In this document: piece by piece, positions 8,720-18,127 of the stretch | Numbering within the stretch: the stretch's first letter is position 1 | How the letters are laid out: every line of letters starts with the position of its first letter | Assembly: GCF_000633515.1 (NCBI RefSeq) | Contig: NZ_AYMP01000007.1 | Coordinates: 1-64,000 of the forward strand | Length of the DNA: 64,000 nt | Direction of reading: 5' to 3' | From: Morganella morganii H1r | GTDB taxonomy: Bacteria; Pseudomonadota; Gammaproteobacteria; Enterobacterales; Enterobacteriaceae | The notes under the pieces: model-generated | What the model was told of the DNA's origin: nothing | Databases searched by the model: none | Seen by the model: the letters and a program-made list of their open reading frames with translations, nothing else | Made by a program: the position numbers and the translations under genes

Positions 8720-10363
8720 ATGCTGAGCCGCTTTAAAATATCAACAAGCATGATGATTATCATTTGTTTGTTCTTTGCACTGCAGGTAACAACGGGTGCC
8801 TATCTTTTTAACTATGCGCTGACAGATAAAAAATTCAATGTTGAAATTGATAACGAAACCAAAAAAGCAATAGATTTGGATGAAACGCGAGTTTACTTAC
8901 TGAAAGCCCGATTATCTATCAATATCGCATCCAGAGTTTTTGATAATGAAGATAAAAGTGAAGTTAATTCAAGATTGAGTGCAGCCGCTGAAGAGCTGAA
9001 AAAAGCCAAGTCTTTCTGGGATGCATTTGCTGCCCGGGGATCAGTCATTGATGGTAAGTATGATTTTGAAAAATTACAGGCCAGCTTTTATGCGTTTTAC
9101 GATTTCAACGTGAAATCGTATGATTTGCTTAAAAATAACCAGGCCGATGAGTTCCTCAGAATGCCGATAAACGGCGCCATGCGCGAGTTTGAAAAACTCC
9201 ACGGGGAGTATCAGGGTTTATACAATGATTATTATGAAAGCAATATAAAGGCATCATCTGAGAAGTATGTCAAAACGATATGGTTACTTGTGGCGATATT
9301 TGCGGTTCTGTTAGTGTGCATCGCGATTATCTGGTCGGGTATCCGTAATATTATTATTACACCACTGAATCGTATTGTTTCAGGTATTCAGTCTGTTGCC
9401 AAAGGTGACCTGGTCACGCCGGTGAATGTGACCGGCAGAAATGAAATGGGGATGCTGGGTGATGCATTGCGTCATATGCAGCATGAACTGGCGGTCACCG
9501 TTGGTGATGTCCGTGATGGTGCCAATGCCATTTACAGCGGCGCCAGTGAGATCTCGGCCGGTAATAACGACCTCTCTTCACGGACCGAACAACAGGCCGC
9601 CTCTCTTGAAGAAACCGCCGCCAGCATGGAAGAGCTGACCGCGACCGTGCGCCAGAATGCTGATAATGCCCGTCAGGCCAGTCATCTGGCATTAACCGCC
9701 TCCGAGACCGCAGAACGCGGCGGGAAAGTGGTGGATGATGTTGTGGAGACCATGCGCGGTATCGGCGACAGCTCGAAGAAAATTGCTGATATCATCAGTG
9801 TGATTGACGGTATCGCCTTCCAGACCAATATTCTGGCGCTGAATGCCGCCGTGGAAGCTGCCCGTGCCGGTGAGCAGGGCCGCGGGTTTGCGGTTGTCGC
9901 CGGTGAGGTGCGTAATCTGGCCCAGCGCAGTGCGCAGGCGGCCCGGGAAATCAAAACCCTGATCGGGGATTCAGTCGGCAGAGTCGATACCGGTGCGGTA
10001 CTGGTTGAGCGGGCCGGTGAGACGATGAATGAAATTGTCAGCGCCGTCACGCGGGTCACCGATATTATGAGTGAGATAGCTTCCGCCTCGGATGAGCAAA
10101 GCCGCGGGATTGACCAGATTGGTGTGGCGGTGACAGAAATGGACAAAGTCACCCAGCAGAATGCTGCGTTAGTCGAGCAATCGGCAGCGGCAGCCGCATC
10201 ACTTGCAGAGCAGGCGAGCAGACTGACGCAGTCTGTGGCCGTGTTCCATATCCGCGCCGGTGAACTCAGCAGCGGTGTTAAAACGAATAAAGCAGCACCG
10301 GCACAACAGCCGGTATCCAAAACATCTCCGGTTGATAGCGGGGATGACTGGGAAACCTTTTAA
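8720..10363 (+). CDS. Methyl-accepting chemotaxis protein 1
   Basis: Transmembrane chemoreceptor. Residues ~10-30 form the first membrane helix, ~30-190 a periplasmic four-helix-type sensor, ~190-215 the second helix, then HAMP ([17 protein letters not shown]) and a signalling domain with the invariant hairpin tip ([37 protein letters not shown], abbreviated). The C-terminus ends DDWETF, like the CheR/CheB-docking pentapeptide of Tar and Tsr. I chose the ATG at 8720 ([13 protein letters not shown] ribosome site); the longer frame from 8672 adds residues unlike receptor N-termini. The ligand cannot be inferred. It sits between the flagellin genes. Confidence 0.93.
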   Translation: MLSRFKISTSMMIIICLFFALQVTTGAYLFNYALTDKKFNVEIDNETKKAIDLDETRVYLLKARLSINIASRVFDNEDKSEVNSRLSAAAEELKKAKSFWDAFAARGSVIDGKYDFEKLQASFYAFYDFNVKSYDLLKNNQADEFLRMPINGAMREFEKLHGEYQGLYNDYYESNIKASSEKYVKTIWLLVAIFAVLLVCIAIIWSGIRNIIITPLNRIVSGIQSVAKGDLVTPVNVTGRNEMGMLGDALRHMQHELAVTVGDVRDGANAIYSGASEISAGNNDLSSRTEQQAASLEETAASMEELTATVRQNADNARQASHLALTASETAERGGKVVDDVVETMRGIGDSSKKIADIISVIDGIAFQTNILALNAAVEAARAGEQGRGFAVVAGEVRNLAQRSAQAAREIKTLIGDSVGRVDTGAVLVERAGETMNEIVSAVTRVTDIMSEIASASDEQSRGIDQIGVAVTEMDKVTQQNAALVEQSAAAAASLAEQASRLTQSVAVFHIRAGELSSGVKTNKAAPAQQPVSKTSPVDSGDDWETF

Positions 10364-10433
10364 TAATCCCGGTGCCCTGTCAGCCGGGGCACCAGTAAAA
10401 ATAATTTTGACATCATAATTTTACCCCCTGTTT

Positions 10434-10459
10434 GCCCATCTGCGATGGGCTTTTTTTTT
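10434..10459 (+). terminator. Terminator of chemoreceptor 1
   Basis: Stem GCCCATC / GATGGGC (10434-10440, 10444-10450), 3-base loop, nine T residues at 10451-10459. Confidence 0.9.
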
Positions 10460-10717
10460 GATTAATAAAAAAGTCTGTTTGTGAGTGTTTTATTAAAAGA
10501 TGAATTAATTACATCTTTACAGTTATTCCGGGAAGCGTTCAGGCTGAAAATCAATCCACTCAAATACTGTCATTTTCGTTATCTTTTTGCCGGATGGTGA
10601 TCGTGCGGAAATAAATAACAACAATAACCCCTGATAGTTGCATATTACGGCAATCCCGGATTATCCCGGTGTCAGCGGATAAAAATATGATTATTTCGCT
10701 ATTTGTTTATCTCCCTC

Positions 10718-10745
10718 TTTAGTTTTTTTTTCCGTATACCGATAT
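10718..10745 (+). promoter_or_regulatory. Sigma-28 promoter of flagellin 2
   Basis: -35 TTTAGTTT (10718-10725), 12-base spacer, -10 ACCGATAT (10738-10745). The spacer differs from that of flagellin 1, but from the -10 onward the leader is nearly identical. The upstream part of the gap (10460-10717) shows no gene. Confidence 0.8.
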
Positions 10746-10797
10746 TTTAAATGTATCGCAACAACACGTATTTATTCATAATATTAGAGGACCTAAT

Positions 10798-11940
10798 ATG
10801 CCACAGATTATTAATACCAACGCCATGAGTCTGGTTGCTCAGAATAACCTGAACAAATCACAGGCTGCTCTGGGTACTGCTATCGAACGTCTTTCTTCCG
10901 GTCTGCGTATCAACAGCGCAAAAGACGATGCTGCAGGTCAGGCAATCAGTAACCGTTTCACCGCTAACATTAATGGTCTGACTCAGGCATCCCGTAACGC
11001 AAACGACGGTATCTCCCTGGCGCAGACGACTGAAGGCGCACTGAACGAAATCAACGATAACCTGCAGAACATCCGTCGTCTGAGCGTTCAGGCAGCCAAC
11101 GGTACTAACTCCGAATCTGACCGTCAGTCTATCCAGGACGAAATCAACCAGCGTCTGGCTGAAATCAACCGTGTTTCTCAGCAGACTGAATTCAACGGCA
11201 TCAAAGTACTGAGCGCAGATCAGACTCTGAGTATCCAGGTTGGTGCGAACGATGGCCAGACTATCGATATCAACTTAGGCAAGATCGACACCACAACACT
11301 GAACCTGGATGGCTTCAGCATTATGGATATGGTTCCTGCGTCTGAAGTTGTTCAGGGTATGCAGGTTACCAGTGCGACTCCGGGTGCTGAAAAATACAAT
11401 TTAAGCACAACGGATATTGCTGATCTCAAGGCTGAGCTGTTTGCTGATGCCGACAAGGCTGGCAAAATGTTTGCCTATTCTGATAAAGATGGCAATACTG
11501 CATTCTTAGGCTTAGATAAAGATGGTAACTGGACTGCTGCTACCGCCACAGTGGCAGCGGCTGATCCTGGTGGTACTCCGGCGACAACAGAACCTTCAAT
11601 CAAATTTGAGGCAGTAGATGCTGCTGATTTTAAAGCTGACGCGGTAGCTCAGGCAGCTGCAAAAAGCCTGGAAACCCTGCAGACCATGGATGATGCATTA
11701 GCACAGGTTGATGCTATGCGTTCAGGTCTGGGTGCTTCCCAGAACCGCTTTAACTCTGTTATCAGCAACCTGGATAACACCGTTATCAACCTGTCTGAAT
11801 CCCGTGCCCGTATCCTGGATGCAGACTTCGCGGTAGAAGTGTCTAACATGAGCCGTGCGAACATCCTGCAGTCAGCGGGTACCACTGTTCTGGCACAGGC
11901 AAACCAGGTTCCGCAGAACGTCCTGACTCTGCTGCGTTAA
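10798..11940 (+). CDS. fliC: Flagellin, copy 2
   Basis: Second filament gene, 380 residues. Residues 1-189 (through MVPASEVVQGMQV) and the C-terminal block from AAKSLETLQTMD onward match copy 1 apart from a few changes. The surface-exposed middle (~190-295) differs in sequence and length. At DNA level the shared ends carry only scattered, mostly synonymous differences, as expected from a recent duplication or continuing gene conversion. Proteus mirabilis carries a comparable flaA/flaB pair, but there the genes are adjacent; here a carbonic anhydrase and a chemoreceptor gene separate them. Confidence 0.97.
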   Translation: MPQIINTNAMSLVAQNNLNKSQAALGTAIERLSSGLRINSAKDDAAGQAISNRFTANINGLTQASRNANDGISLAQTTEGALNEINDNLQNIRRLSVQAANGTNSESDRQSIQDEINQRLAEINRVSQQTEFNGIKVLSADQTLSIQVGANDGQTIDINLGKIDTTTLNLDGFSIMDMVPASEVVQGMQVTSATPGAEKYNLSTTDIADLKAELFADADKAGKMFAYSDKDGNTAFLGLDKDGNWTAATATVAAADPGGTPATTEPSIKFEAVDAADFKADAVAQAAAKSLETLQTMDDALAQVDAMRSGLGASQNRFNSVISNLDNTVINLSESRARILDADFAVEVSNMSRANILQSAGTTVLAQANQVPQNVLTLLR

Positions 11941-11953
11941 TCTGTCCTGATAT

Positions 11954-11989
11954 AAAAAAGCCCGGCATCGTATTATGCCGGGCTTTTTT
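11954..11989. terminator. Bidirectional terminator between flagellin 2 and cheW
   Basis: Symmetric hairpin: A run, GCCCGGCAT (11960-11968), 6-base loop, ATGCCGGGC (11975-11983), T run. It can serve flagellin 2 on the plus strand and cheW on the minus strand. Bases 11990-12156 hold no gene; a weak AATAACG hairpin lies at 12121-12137. Confidence 0.85.
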
Positions 11990-12156
11990 GATCCTGCGAA
12001 CCGGCTATCACACCATGAAGGGATAATTACGTGATACCGAAAGGCCGGTATTTTCTGAAGATAAAAAAGACCCAAAGGCATTCAGGCGGGATGGTGTTCC
12101 GGAAATGCACTTTGAGCCAAAATAACGAGGCGTTATTGAAAACGACCGGTGATTAA

Positions 12157-12660
12157 TCAGCCAGCCAAATCAATTGTTTTATCAACCAGTTCAATTTCTT
12201 CGCTGTTCAGCAGTTTTTCGATATCCACCAAAATCAGCATCCGCTCATCGAGAGCGCCCAGGCCCAGCAGATATTCACTTGATAATGTGACAGTGAAATC
12301 CGGCGCCGGTTTGATTTGTTCTGTTGTCAGCGACAGCACATCAGAAACACCATCAACCACAATACCGACAACACGGGTGCCGAGATTCAGCACAATAACA
12401 ACGGTATTTTCATTAAACTCAGCAGAAGGCAGCTGAAACTTCACACGCAAATCAACAATCGGGACAATTGCACCGCGCAGGTTTGTCACACCGGAGATAA
12501 AAGCCGGGGTATTGGCGATCCGGGTGACACGGTCATAGCCGCGGATTTCCTGGACCTTTAAAATTTCAATACCATACTCTTCTGAGCCCAACCGGAAGAC
12601 CAGATATTCCTGGCCATGGTTGTCGCTTGTAATATCTTGTTCTGAATTAGAAAAGTTCAT
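12157..12660 (-). CDS. cheW: CheW, chemotaxis coupling protein
   Basis: Adaptor linking chemoreceptors to the kinase CheA in sensory arrays. The product has 167 residues, the usual enterobacterial length. The CheW-fold hallmarks are seen ([25 protein letters not shown], and the receptor-contact region [16 protein letters not shown]). It ends the motA-motB-cheA-cheW operon. In E. coli the operon that starts with tar and contains cheRBYZ follows; here a convergent flagellin gene does instead, so the chemotaxis genes are split. Confidence 0.97.
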   Translation of the reverse strand: MNFSNSEQDITSDNHGQEYLVFRLGSEEYGIEILKVQEIRGYDRVTRIANTPAFISGVTNLRGAIVPIVDLRVKFQLPSAEFNENTVVIVLNLGTRVVGIVVDGVSDVLSLTTEQIKPAPDFTVTLSSEYLLGLGALDERMLILVDIEKLLNSEEIELVDKTIDLAG

Positions 12661-12702
12661 TTTTCTCGTTCTCAGTAAAAGGGTTGAAAAAAGTGCAGAT
12701 CA

Positions 12703-14721
12703 TTATTTATTTTTTGACAATCCTGTCAGAACGGCGACATCCAGAATCAGCGCGACACTTCCGTCACCCAGAATTGTCGCAGCAGAGATCCCCGGGATTT
12801 TGCGGTAATTTTTTTCCATATTCTTAACAACCACCTGATGCTGACCAATAAGCTGATCAACCAGCAGTGCATAGCGGTTTCCGGCGCTCTGAACAATGAC
12901 GGCAATACTTTCATTGATATCATTCGGCTGTCCGGAGATATCAAATACTTTGTGCAGTTCAATAAGCGGCAGATACTCTTCACGGACCTGTAATACCCGC
13001 TCACCACCGGCCATGTTGTAGATTGCGGCTTCGCTGAGCAGTAATGATTCCATTACAGTATTGAGCGGCAGAACATAGATTTCGTCACCGGCACGAATCG
13101 ACATACCGTCGAGAATAGCCAGTGTCAGCGGAAGAATAATACGGATCTTCGAGCCCTTGCCCTGTTCCGAGTGAATTTCAACATGTCCGCCCATATCATG
13201 GATATTACGGCGGACCACATCCATTCCCACGCCGCGTCCTGATACATCGGTGACCTTTTCGGCCGTGGAAAAACCGGCGGCAAAAATCAGCATCCAGACA
13301 TCTTCATCCGGCATATTGTCACTGGTCTGCAAACCCTGGGCATGAGCACGGGCGAGAATTTTTTCACGGTTAAGGCCGGCACCGTCATCAATCACTTCAA
13401 TGATAATATTACCGCCGTGATGTTCCGCAGACAGTGTCAGTCTTCCCTGTTCAGGTTTACCGCACGCACGGCGGACTTCCATCGGTTCAATACCGTGATC
13501 GAGACTGTTTCGTACCAGATGCGTCAGCGGGTCGATAATGCGCTCAATCAGGCTCTTATCCAGTTCGGCGGATCCCCCGATAAGCGTGAGCTCAACCTGT
13601 TTGTTTAATTTACCGGCCAAATCATGAACCAGACGCGGGAAGCGGCTGAAGACGTACTCCATCGGCATCATCCGCGTAGACATGACCGATTCCTGTAAGT
13701 CACGGGCATTACGCTCCAGCTGAGCAATACTTGAGATCAGCTCATCATGGACGGCGGGATCTAAATTTGCAGAGAGCTGGCTGAGCATTGACTGGGTAAT
13801 AATCAGCTCACCGACAAGGTTGATGATTTGATCGACCTTATCGACAGCAACACGGATACTGCCGGATTCGGATGCGGGGGCCGGTGTCCGGTTCGGCTTC
13901 GGCCTTTCTTTTCGCGGCGCTGCTGCGGCGGCAGGTGCTGACACGGGGCCGGCTTCCGGGACCTCTGTTTTTGTCTCTTCCGGCGCTTTTTCAACTGCGT
14001 CTTCAGCGGCTTTTTCGTTATTTTTTATCACGATCTGCTCACTGTCGAGCAGGAAACATAATACCGCTTCAATATCCTGTACTGACTCATGTGTGGTCAG
14101 TTCCAGTGTTAAAATACTGTCGTTGTGTTGCGGGTTTTCCACTTTCCCCATCAACATCAGTTCATCCAGTAACAACTGGTATTCTGTTTCTTTTATATTA
14201 CGCAGTTCGACGGATAACACTTTTCCGTCATTCCCGGCCTGTTTATTTTCAGCAGCAGCCGTTGTCTTTTCGCTCTCCGGAATGTCGTCAGCCGGTTCCG
14301 GGGCGGTGCCGGATGCAGGAGTCCCGGTCTGTTGTTTTGCATCTTCAGCCATCTGACGCAAAGCGGCACAAATATATTTGAAGCTTTCCTGGTCAGGTTC
14401 CTGTGAAGACTTATAAGCATTCAGTTGATCCTGCATAATATCCTTGCTCTCCAGAAATAAATCTATAATTCCGCTGGTCAGTGCCAGTTCACCGCACCGG
14501 GCATCATCCAGCAGGTTTTCCAGAATATGGGTTGTTTCCTGTAAAACGGTAAATCCGAACGTACCGGCTCCGCCTTTGATTGAATGTGCAGCCCGGAAGA
14601 TAGCATTCAGGCTTTCAGTATCCGGAGAGGCATAATCCAGTTCTAAAAGATGCTTCTCCATATCTGCCAGAAGCTCATCAGCTTCTTCAAAAAATGTCTG
14701 ATAAAAATCGCTGAAATCCAT
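12703..14721 (-). CDS. cheA: CheA, chemotaxis histidine kinase
   Basis: Autophosphorylating kinase that passes phosphate to CheY and CheB. From the ATG at 14721 (MDFSDFYQTFFEEADELL) it has 672 residues. Domains: P1 with phospho-accepting His46 in AHSIKGGAGTFG; P2 (~155-235); a Pro/Ala/Glu-rich linker (~240-285); P3 dimerisation; P4 kinase with the N box (HLVRNSLDHGIE) and G boxes (DDGAGL, GRGVGMDVV); C-terminal CheW-like P5. An ATG five codons upstream coincides with the ribosome site AGGAAA, so the internal start is preferred. It lies 22 bp after motB. Confidence 0.97.
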   Translation of the reverse strand: MDFSDFYQTFFEEADELLADMEKHLLELDYASPDTESLNAIFRAAHSIKGGAGTFGFTVLQETTHILENLLDDARCGELALTSGIIDLFLESKDIMQDQLNAYKSSQEPDQESFKYICAALRQMAEDAKQQTGTPASGTAPEPADDIPESEKTTAAAENKQAGNDGKVLSVELRNIKETEYQLLLDELMLMGKVENPQHNDSILTLELTTHESVQDIEAVLCFLLDSEQIVIKNNEKAAEDAVEKAPEETKTEVPEAGPVSAPAAAAAPRKERPKPNRTPAPASESGSIRVAVDKVDQIINLVGELIITQSMLSQLSANLDPAVHDELISSIAQLERNARDLQESVMSTRMMPMEYVFSRFPRLVHDLAGKLNKQVELTLIGGSAELDKSLIERIIDPLTHLVRNSLDHGIEPMEVRRACGKPEQGRLTLSAEHHGGNIIIEVIDDGAGLNREKILARAHAQGLQTSDNMPDEDVWMLIFAAGFSTAEKVTDVSGRGVGMDVVRRNIHDMGGHVEIHSEQGKGSKIRIILPLTLAILDGMSIRAGDEIYVLPLNTVMESLLLSEAAIYNMAGGERVLQVREEYLPLIELHKVFDISGQPNDINESIAVIVQSAGNRYALLVDQLIGQHQVVVKNMEKNYRKIPGISAATILGDGSVALILDVAVLTGLSKNK

Positions 14722-14743
14722 CTTATTTCCTGACATTAATAGA

Positions 14744-15808
14744 TTAGTTAGAATCCGGGGTCGTGTTCTGAGCCGGTGCCGTTTCCGGTGCGGTTACTTG
14801 TTCCGGGGCCGGCTCAGAAACAGGAACGGAAACAGGAGCCGAAGGCGGCGCAGAAACTGACGCGGAAGGCACCGGGACAGGAACAGAAACAGGCGCAGGG
14901 ACCGGAGCAGGCGCCGGTTCCGGCACAATATTTAACGGCGGTTGTACACGGTTAGCATTCTCATCGATGGCAACATGCCTGATAATGGAATCATCCAGCA
15001 GGATTTGATTCTCTTTACTCTTTGAGACAACAAGTATTGTCATACGACGGTCTAACGCTGAGTCAGGCTGAGTTTCATCCGTTCCCATATTGCTTGCCAT
15101 GCCGATTACCTGCAGCACTTTATCTCTGTGCAGTCCTGAGTTCACCAGAACCTGGCGGGATTCATTGGCCCTGTCTGATGATAATTCCCAGTTACTGTAT
15201 CCGACTTCACCATTGGCAAACGGAATGGAATCGGTATGACCGGTGAGTGTCAGACGGTTCGGAATATCATTGAATACCGGCGTCAGAGCCTGAAGGATAT
15301 GCACCATATATTCCTCCGGCTTTTTGCTGCCCAGCTTAAACATCGGGCGATCCTGGCTGTCGATAATCTGAATTAATAAACCACTGTCTGTGAGGCGTAA
15401 TAACAGGTTCGATTTAAACGCATTCAGACGGGGATCAACTTCAATTAACTCTTCTATTTTTTCCTGGAGATCACTTAAATCATCTTTGTCACGATTAATA
15501 TCATGCTGAAATTCTTCACCATCCTGTTTCATCATATCGTCGCCGCCGCCGCCCGGAATAACGTTGCTGCTGAGGCTGTCTTTGTCGCCATTGGCGACGG
15601 CAATATTGACAGGGGTTTTAAAGTAATCTGCTATTTGTTTGCGTTGCTGCGGTGATGAATTGGATAACAGCCACATGACCAGAAAGAATGCCATCATGGC
15701 TGTCATAAAATCGGCATAGGCAATTTTCCATGAACCACCATGGTGCCCGCCACCGCTGTGACCTTTTGATTTTTTAACAACAACAATCTTAGCCGACTTT
15801 TTACTCAT
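14744..15808 (-). CDS. motB: MotB, stator protein with long Pro/Val/Ala tail
   Basis: Proton-channel stator subunit that anchors MotA to peptidoglycan. Asp33, in YADFMTAMMAFFLVMWLL, is the proton-binding residue of the single membrane helix. The OmpA-like peptidoglycan domain (~160-285) includes LTGHTDSIPF and NWELSSDRANE. The 354-residue protein exceeds the ~308 of E. coli MotB. The excess is a C-terminal run of about 59 residues (296-354) made almost wholly of P, V, A, S, E and T. It overlaps motA by 4 bp. Confidence 0.96.
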   Translation of the reverse strand: MSKKSAKIVVVKKSKGHSGGGHHGGSWKIAYADFMTAMMAFFLVMWLLSNSSPQQRKQIADYFKTPVNIAVANGDKDSLSSNVIPGGGGDDMMKQDGEEFQHDINRDKDDLSDLQEKIEELIEVDPRLNAFKSNLLLRLTDSGLLIQIIDSQDRPMFKLGSKKPEEYMVHILQALTPVFNDIPNRLTLTGHTDSIPFANGEVGYSNWELSSDRANESRQVLVNSGLHRDKVLQVIGMASNMGTDETQPDSALDRRMTILVVSKSKENQILLDDSIIRHVAIDENANRVQPPLNIVPEPAPAPVPAPVSVPVPVPSASVSAPPSAPVSVPVSEPAPEQVTAPETAPAQNTTPDSN

Positions 15809-16701
15809 GACGGATTTTCCGTTGTGGATGTGGTACCGGCGGAAGGTTGTTTGGCCTGACGGACATGCTCTTCGAGCTCATCGAAGCTCGGGCGTTCTGT
15901 TGAGAACAGGGTTTTACGGCCAAATTCAACGGCTATCTGAGGTGCATAACCATGCAGGCTGGATAACAGCGTGACTTTGATGCATTGCAGCAGCTTTGTG
16001 TGTTCCGCACTTTTCTGGCGCAGCAGCGATGCGAGTGGTAAAACAAAGCCGTAAGCTAATAAAATACCGAGGAATGTTCCCACCATTGCGTGTGCAATCA
16101 GCTCACCCATTTCAACCGCAGGGCGGTCAGCGGCGGCCAGTGCGTTTACCACACCCATAACGGCGGCAACGATACCAAAAGCAGGGAGGGCATCCCCCAT
16201 CACATTCAGCGTACTGGCTGATGCTTCATCTTCATGTTCACGGGTTTCGATTTCCTCATCCATTAATGATTCCATTTCGAATGCATTCATATTTCCGCTG
16301 ATCATCAGACGCAGATAATCGACGAGGAAATTCATTAATACAGAGTCTTCCATAAGGCGGGGATAGGCGTTGAAGATAGGGCTGTTTTGCGGATCTTCGA
16401 TATCATTTTCCAGTGCGACTAATCCGTTCTGACGGCTTTTCGTTAACAGAAGGAAAATCATGGCCATTAAATCCATGTACAGATCTTTGCTGTACTTAGA
16501 TCCGCGGAGTAAGCGCGGAAATGACTGCAGTGTACTCTTAATAACTTTGCTGTTATTACCGACAACGAATGCACCGACACCGGCTCCGCCGATAATAAGA
16601 AGTTCTGTCGGCTGATAAAGAACACTCAGATTACCGCCGGATAGAACAAATCCACCAAACACAGTGGCAATAATGATGATGTATCCTAGAATAACAAGCA
16701 C
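15805..16701 (-). CDS. motA: MotA, stator protein
   Basis: Forms the proton channel with MotB and pushes the rotor protein FliG. The product has 298 residues, four membrane segments (~1-25, 33-50, 170-192, 200-222) and a cytoplasmic loop carrying the charged rotor-contact region. It starts at a GTG (16699-16701) with a GGAG ribosome site. A strong terminator separates it from flhC, so it probably has its own promoter, although I could not find a convincing FliA -10 in the ~50 bp available. Confidence 0.96.
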   Translation of the reverse strand: MLVILGYIIIIATVFGGFVLSGGNLSVLYQPTELLIIGGAGVGAFVVGNNSKVIKSTLQSFPRLLRGSKYSKDLYMDLMAMIFLLLTKSRQNGLVALENDIEDPQNSPIFNAYPRLMEDSVLMNFLVDYLRLMISGNMNAFEMESLMDEEIETREHEDEASASTLNVMGDALPAFGIVAAVMGVVNALAAADRPAVEMGELIAHAMVGTFLGILLAYGFVLPLASLLRQKSAEHTKLLQCIKVTLLSSLHGYAPQIAVEFGRKTLFSTERPSFDELEEHVRQAKQPSAGTTSTTENPS

Positions 16702-16750
16702 AGCGACTCCTTAATTACCTGAAAATAAGAGTATCTTTGTTTATAAAATA

Positions 16751-16790
16751 AAAAGAGACTAACGCATCAGCTTTCGGTGATGCGTTAGTC
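16751..16790 (-). terminator. Terminator between flhC and motA
   Basis: Perfect 13-bp stem GACTAACGCATCA / TGATGCGTTAGTC (16757-16769, 16778-16790), followed on the minus strand by a T-rich stretch. It should end flhDC transcription and uncouple motAB-cheAW from it. Confidence 0.9.
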
Positions 16791-16808
16791 GTTATATAGC
16801 GTAATTTT

Positions 16809-17375
16809 TTAAATGTTTTCATTTGATGCGGAAACCGGGGCAGAAGATATACCTTTTACGTGACTTCTTTTTATTGCTCTGGATGGTGTAGAGCAAAGGC
16901 TGCAGGTAAATAATCTGTCACTCTGTTCTGTTGTGACGATAAATGAACCGCCGCAACTGCAACATTTTGTGTGCGTGATCATATTACATCCGATAAAACG
17001 GATTAATGTCCATGCACGGGTTAAACCAAGAACAGGTTTTTCATTTGTATCATCTGAGCATTGTTCCAGATAAAGCTTGTATGCTTTCAGTGTATTTTCA
17101 ATCGCACTGCCGGCCCGGGATTTTTGCAGATATAAATAAATATTGTAGAACATGGAAGAATGAACATTATGCTCCCATGCCATAAACCAATCCGGTGAAA
17201 AAGGAAGTAATCCCCGCGGAGGTGAACACCCTTTAAGCTCTTTATACAGGCGTAATAAACGTCTGCGGCTCAGGCTGGTTTCAGTTTCTAATACCTGCAT
17301 ACGTGCGCCGAGAGAAATTAATTCTATCGCAATATTAACTTCTCTCATTTCATGTAAAATACTTTTATCTGACAT
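16809..17375 (-). CDS. flhC: FlhC, master flagellar regulator subunit
   Basis: With FlhD forms the heterohexameric activator of class 2 flagellar promoters. The 188-residue product has the DNA-binding body of the family and four cysteines (CCSCGG about residue 138, then CSLC) for zinc binding. It lies 17 bp after flhD. In Morganellaceae flhDC is also the target of MrpJ-type repressors, three of which are encoded in this window. Confidence 0.96.
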   Translation of the reverse strand: MSDKSILHEMREVNIAIELISLGARMQVLETETSLSRRRLLRLYKELKGCSPPRGLLPFSPDWFMAWEHNVHSSMFYNIYLYLQKSRAGSAIENTLKAYKLYLEQCSDDTNEKPVLGLTRAWTLIRFIGCNMITHTKCCSCGGSFIVTTEQSDRLFTCSLCSTPSRAIKRSHVKGISSAPVSASNENI

Positions 17376-17392
17376 AAGGTATTCCTTCCGTT

Positions 17393-17731
17393 TTATTGTA
17401 CAGAAATATCTTGTTCTGACAGAGAATCAAGAAGCTCTGTCGATAAAATAATTCCGGTATGAATGCGCTGAAGTGCATCAATACGGGAATCCTTTGTCAG
17501 ACAATCAATAACAGCATCGTTGTCTACACGTAACCGGCAAATTAACTGACCAATAGAAGAAAGCTTAATGAGTTGAGGCAGTGACAAATCTTTTATTATC
17601 ACAATAGTATCTTCATCAAGACCAAGCTGAAAGCCGGCAGCTAATTTATCATCTCTGATAAGTCGCTGAGCCAGTAGTAAATAAGATAAGTTCATATCAT
17701 GGATGTTCTGCAAATGTTCGTTATAACTCAT
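17393..17731 (-). CDS. flhD: FlhD, master flagellar regulator subunit
   Basis: Partner of FlhC. From the ATG at 17731 the product is 112 residues (MSYNEHLQNIHDMNLSYLLLAQRLI). The family signature ALQRIHTGIILSTELL is near the C-terminus. A TTG four codons upstream also keeps the frame open but fits FlhD N-termini less well. The gene is immediately downstream of fliA on the same strand with a 396-bp gap, an arrangement unlike E. coli. Confidence 0.95.
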   Translation of the reverse strand: MSYNEHLQNIHDMNLSYLLLAQRLIRDDKLAAGFQLGLDEDTIVIIKDLSLPQLIKLSSIGQLICRLRVDNDAVIDCLTKDSRIDALQRIHTGIILSTELLDSLSEQDISVQ

Positions 17732-18127
17732 AATTATGTCCAACTCTAAAGGTAATTAAATGTAGTAGAATAAATTATTAAATATGCCTGTGTGTGAATA
17801 CACGCAAATAATACTGACCAGATAAGGCCTGATTAAGATTATTAGCGGGCATATGGTTATGCAAGCATTTATACGAACTTATCTACAATAAGAGATAATT
17901 ACCTGGTTTGGTGCAGTTATAAACAAAACTTACGTACACCTATATTTTTTCTGCCGAAAATAAAAGCAGTAAAAACACAAACCCCTTAAGAATCAACATG
18001 TTAAAATTGTGCCCTTTAGGGTTAAAACTTATCTATAAAAAAGTTATAATATAAAAAACTACTTTTTAATTTACTGATGATTAATTATATGAAATTTTTT
18101 CCCAATTCTAAGCTAAAAATAATAAAA
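17732..18127 (-). promoter_or_regulatory. Long AT-rich region upstream of flhDC
   Basis: The 396 bp between the fliA stop and flhD hold no gene. The length and strong AT bias fit a heavily regulated flhDC control region with a long leader, as in other enterics. I could not assign a single promoter or operator with confidence; several TATAAT-like hexamers occur. Confidence 0.5.

Noticed and set aside
9682-10320. 212-codon open frame opposite chemoreceptor 1
   Set aside because: Antisense shadow of the conserved signalling domain; the same shadow appears opposite the other two receptors. It is Ser/Ala/Arg-rich with no family match or ribosome site.
13872-14381. 169-codon frame opposite cheA
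   Set aside because: Shadow of the cheA linker region, which is rich in Ala/Pro/Glu codons.
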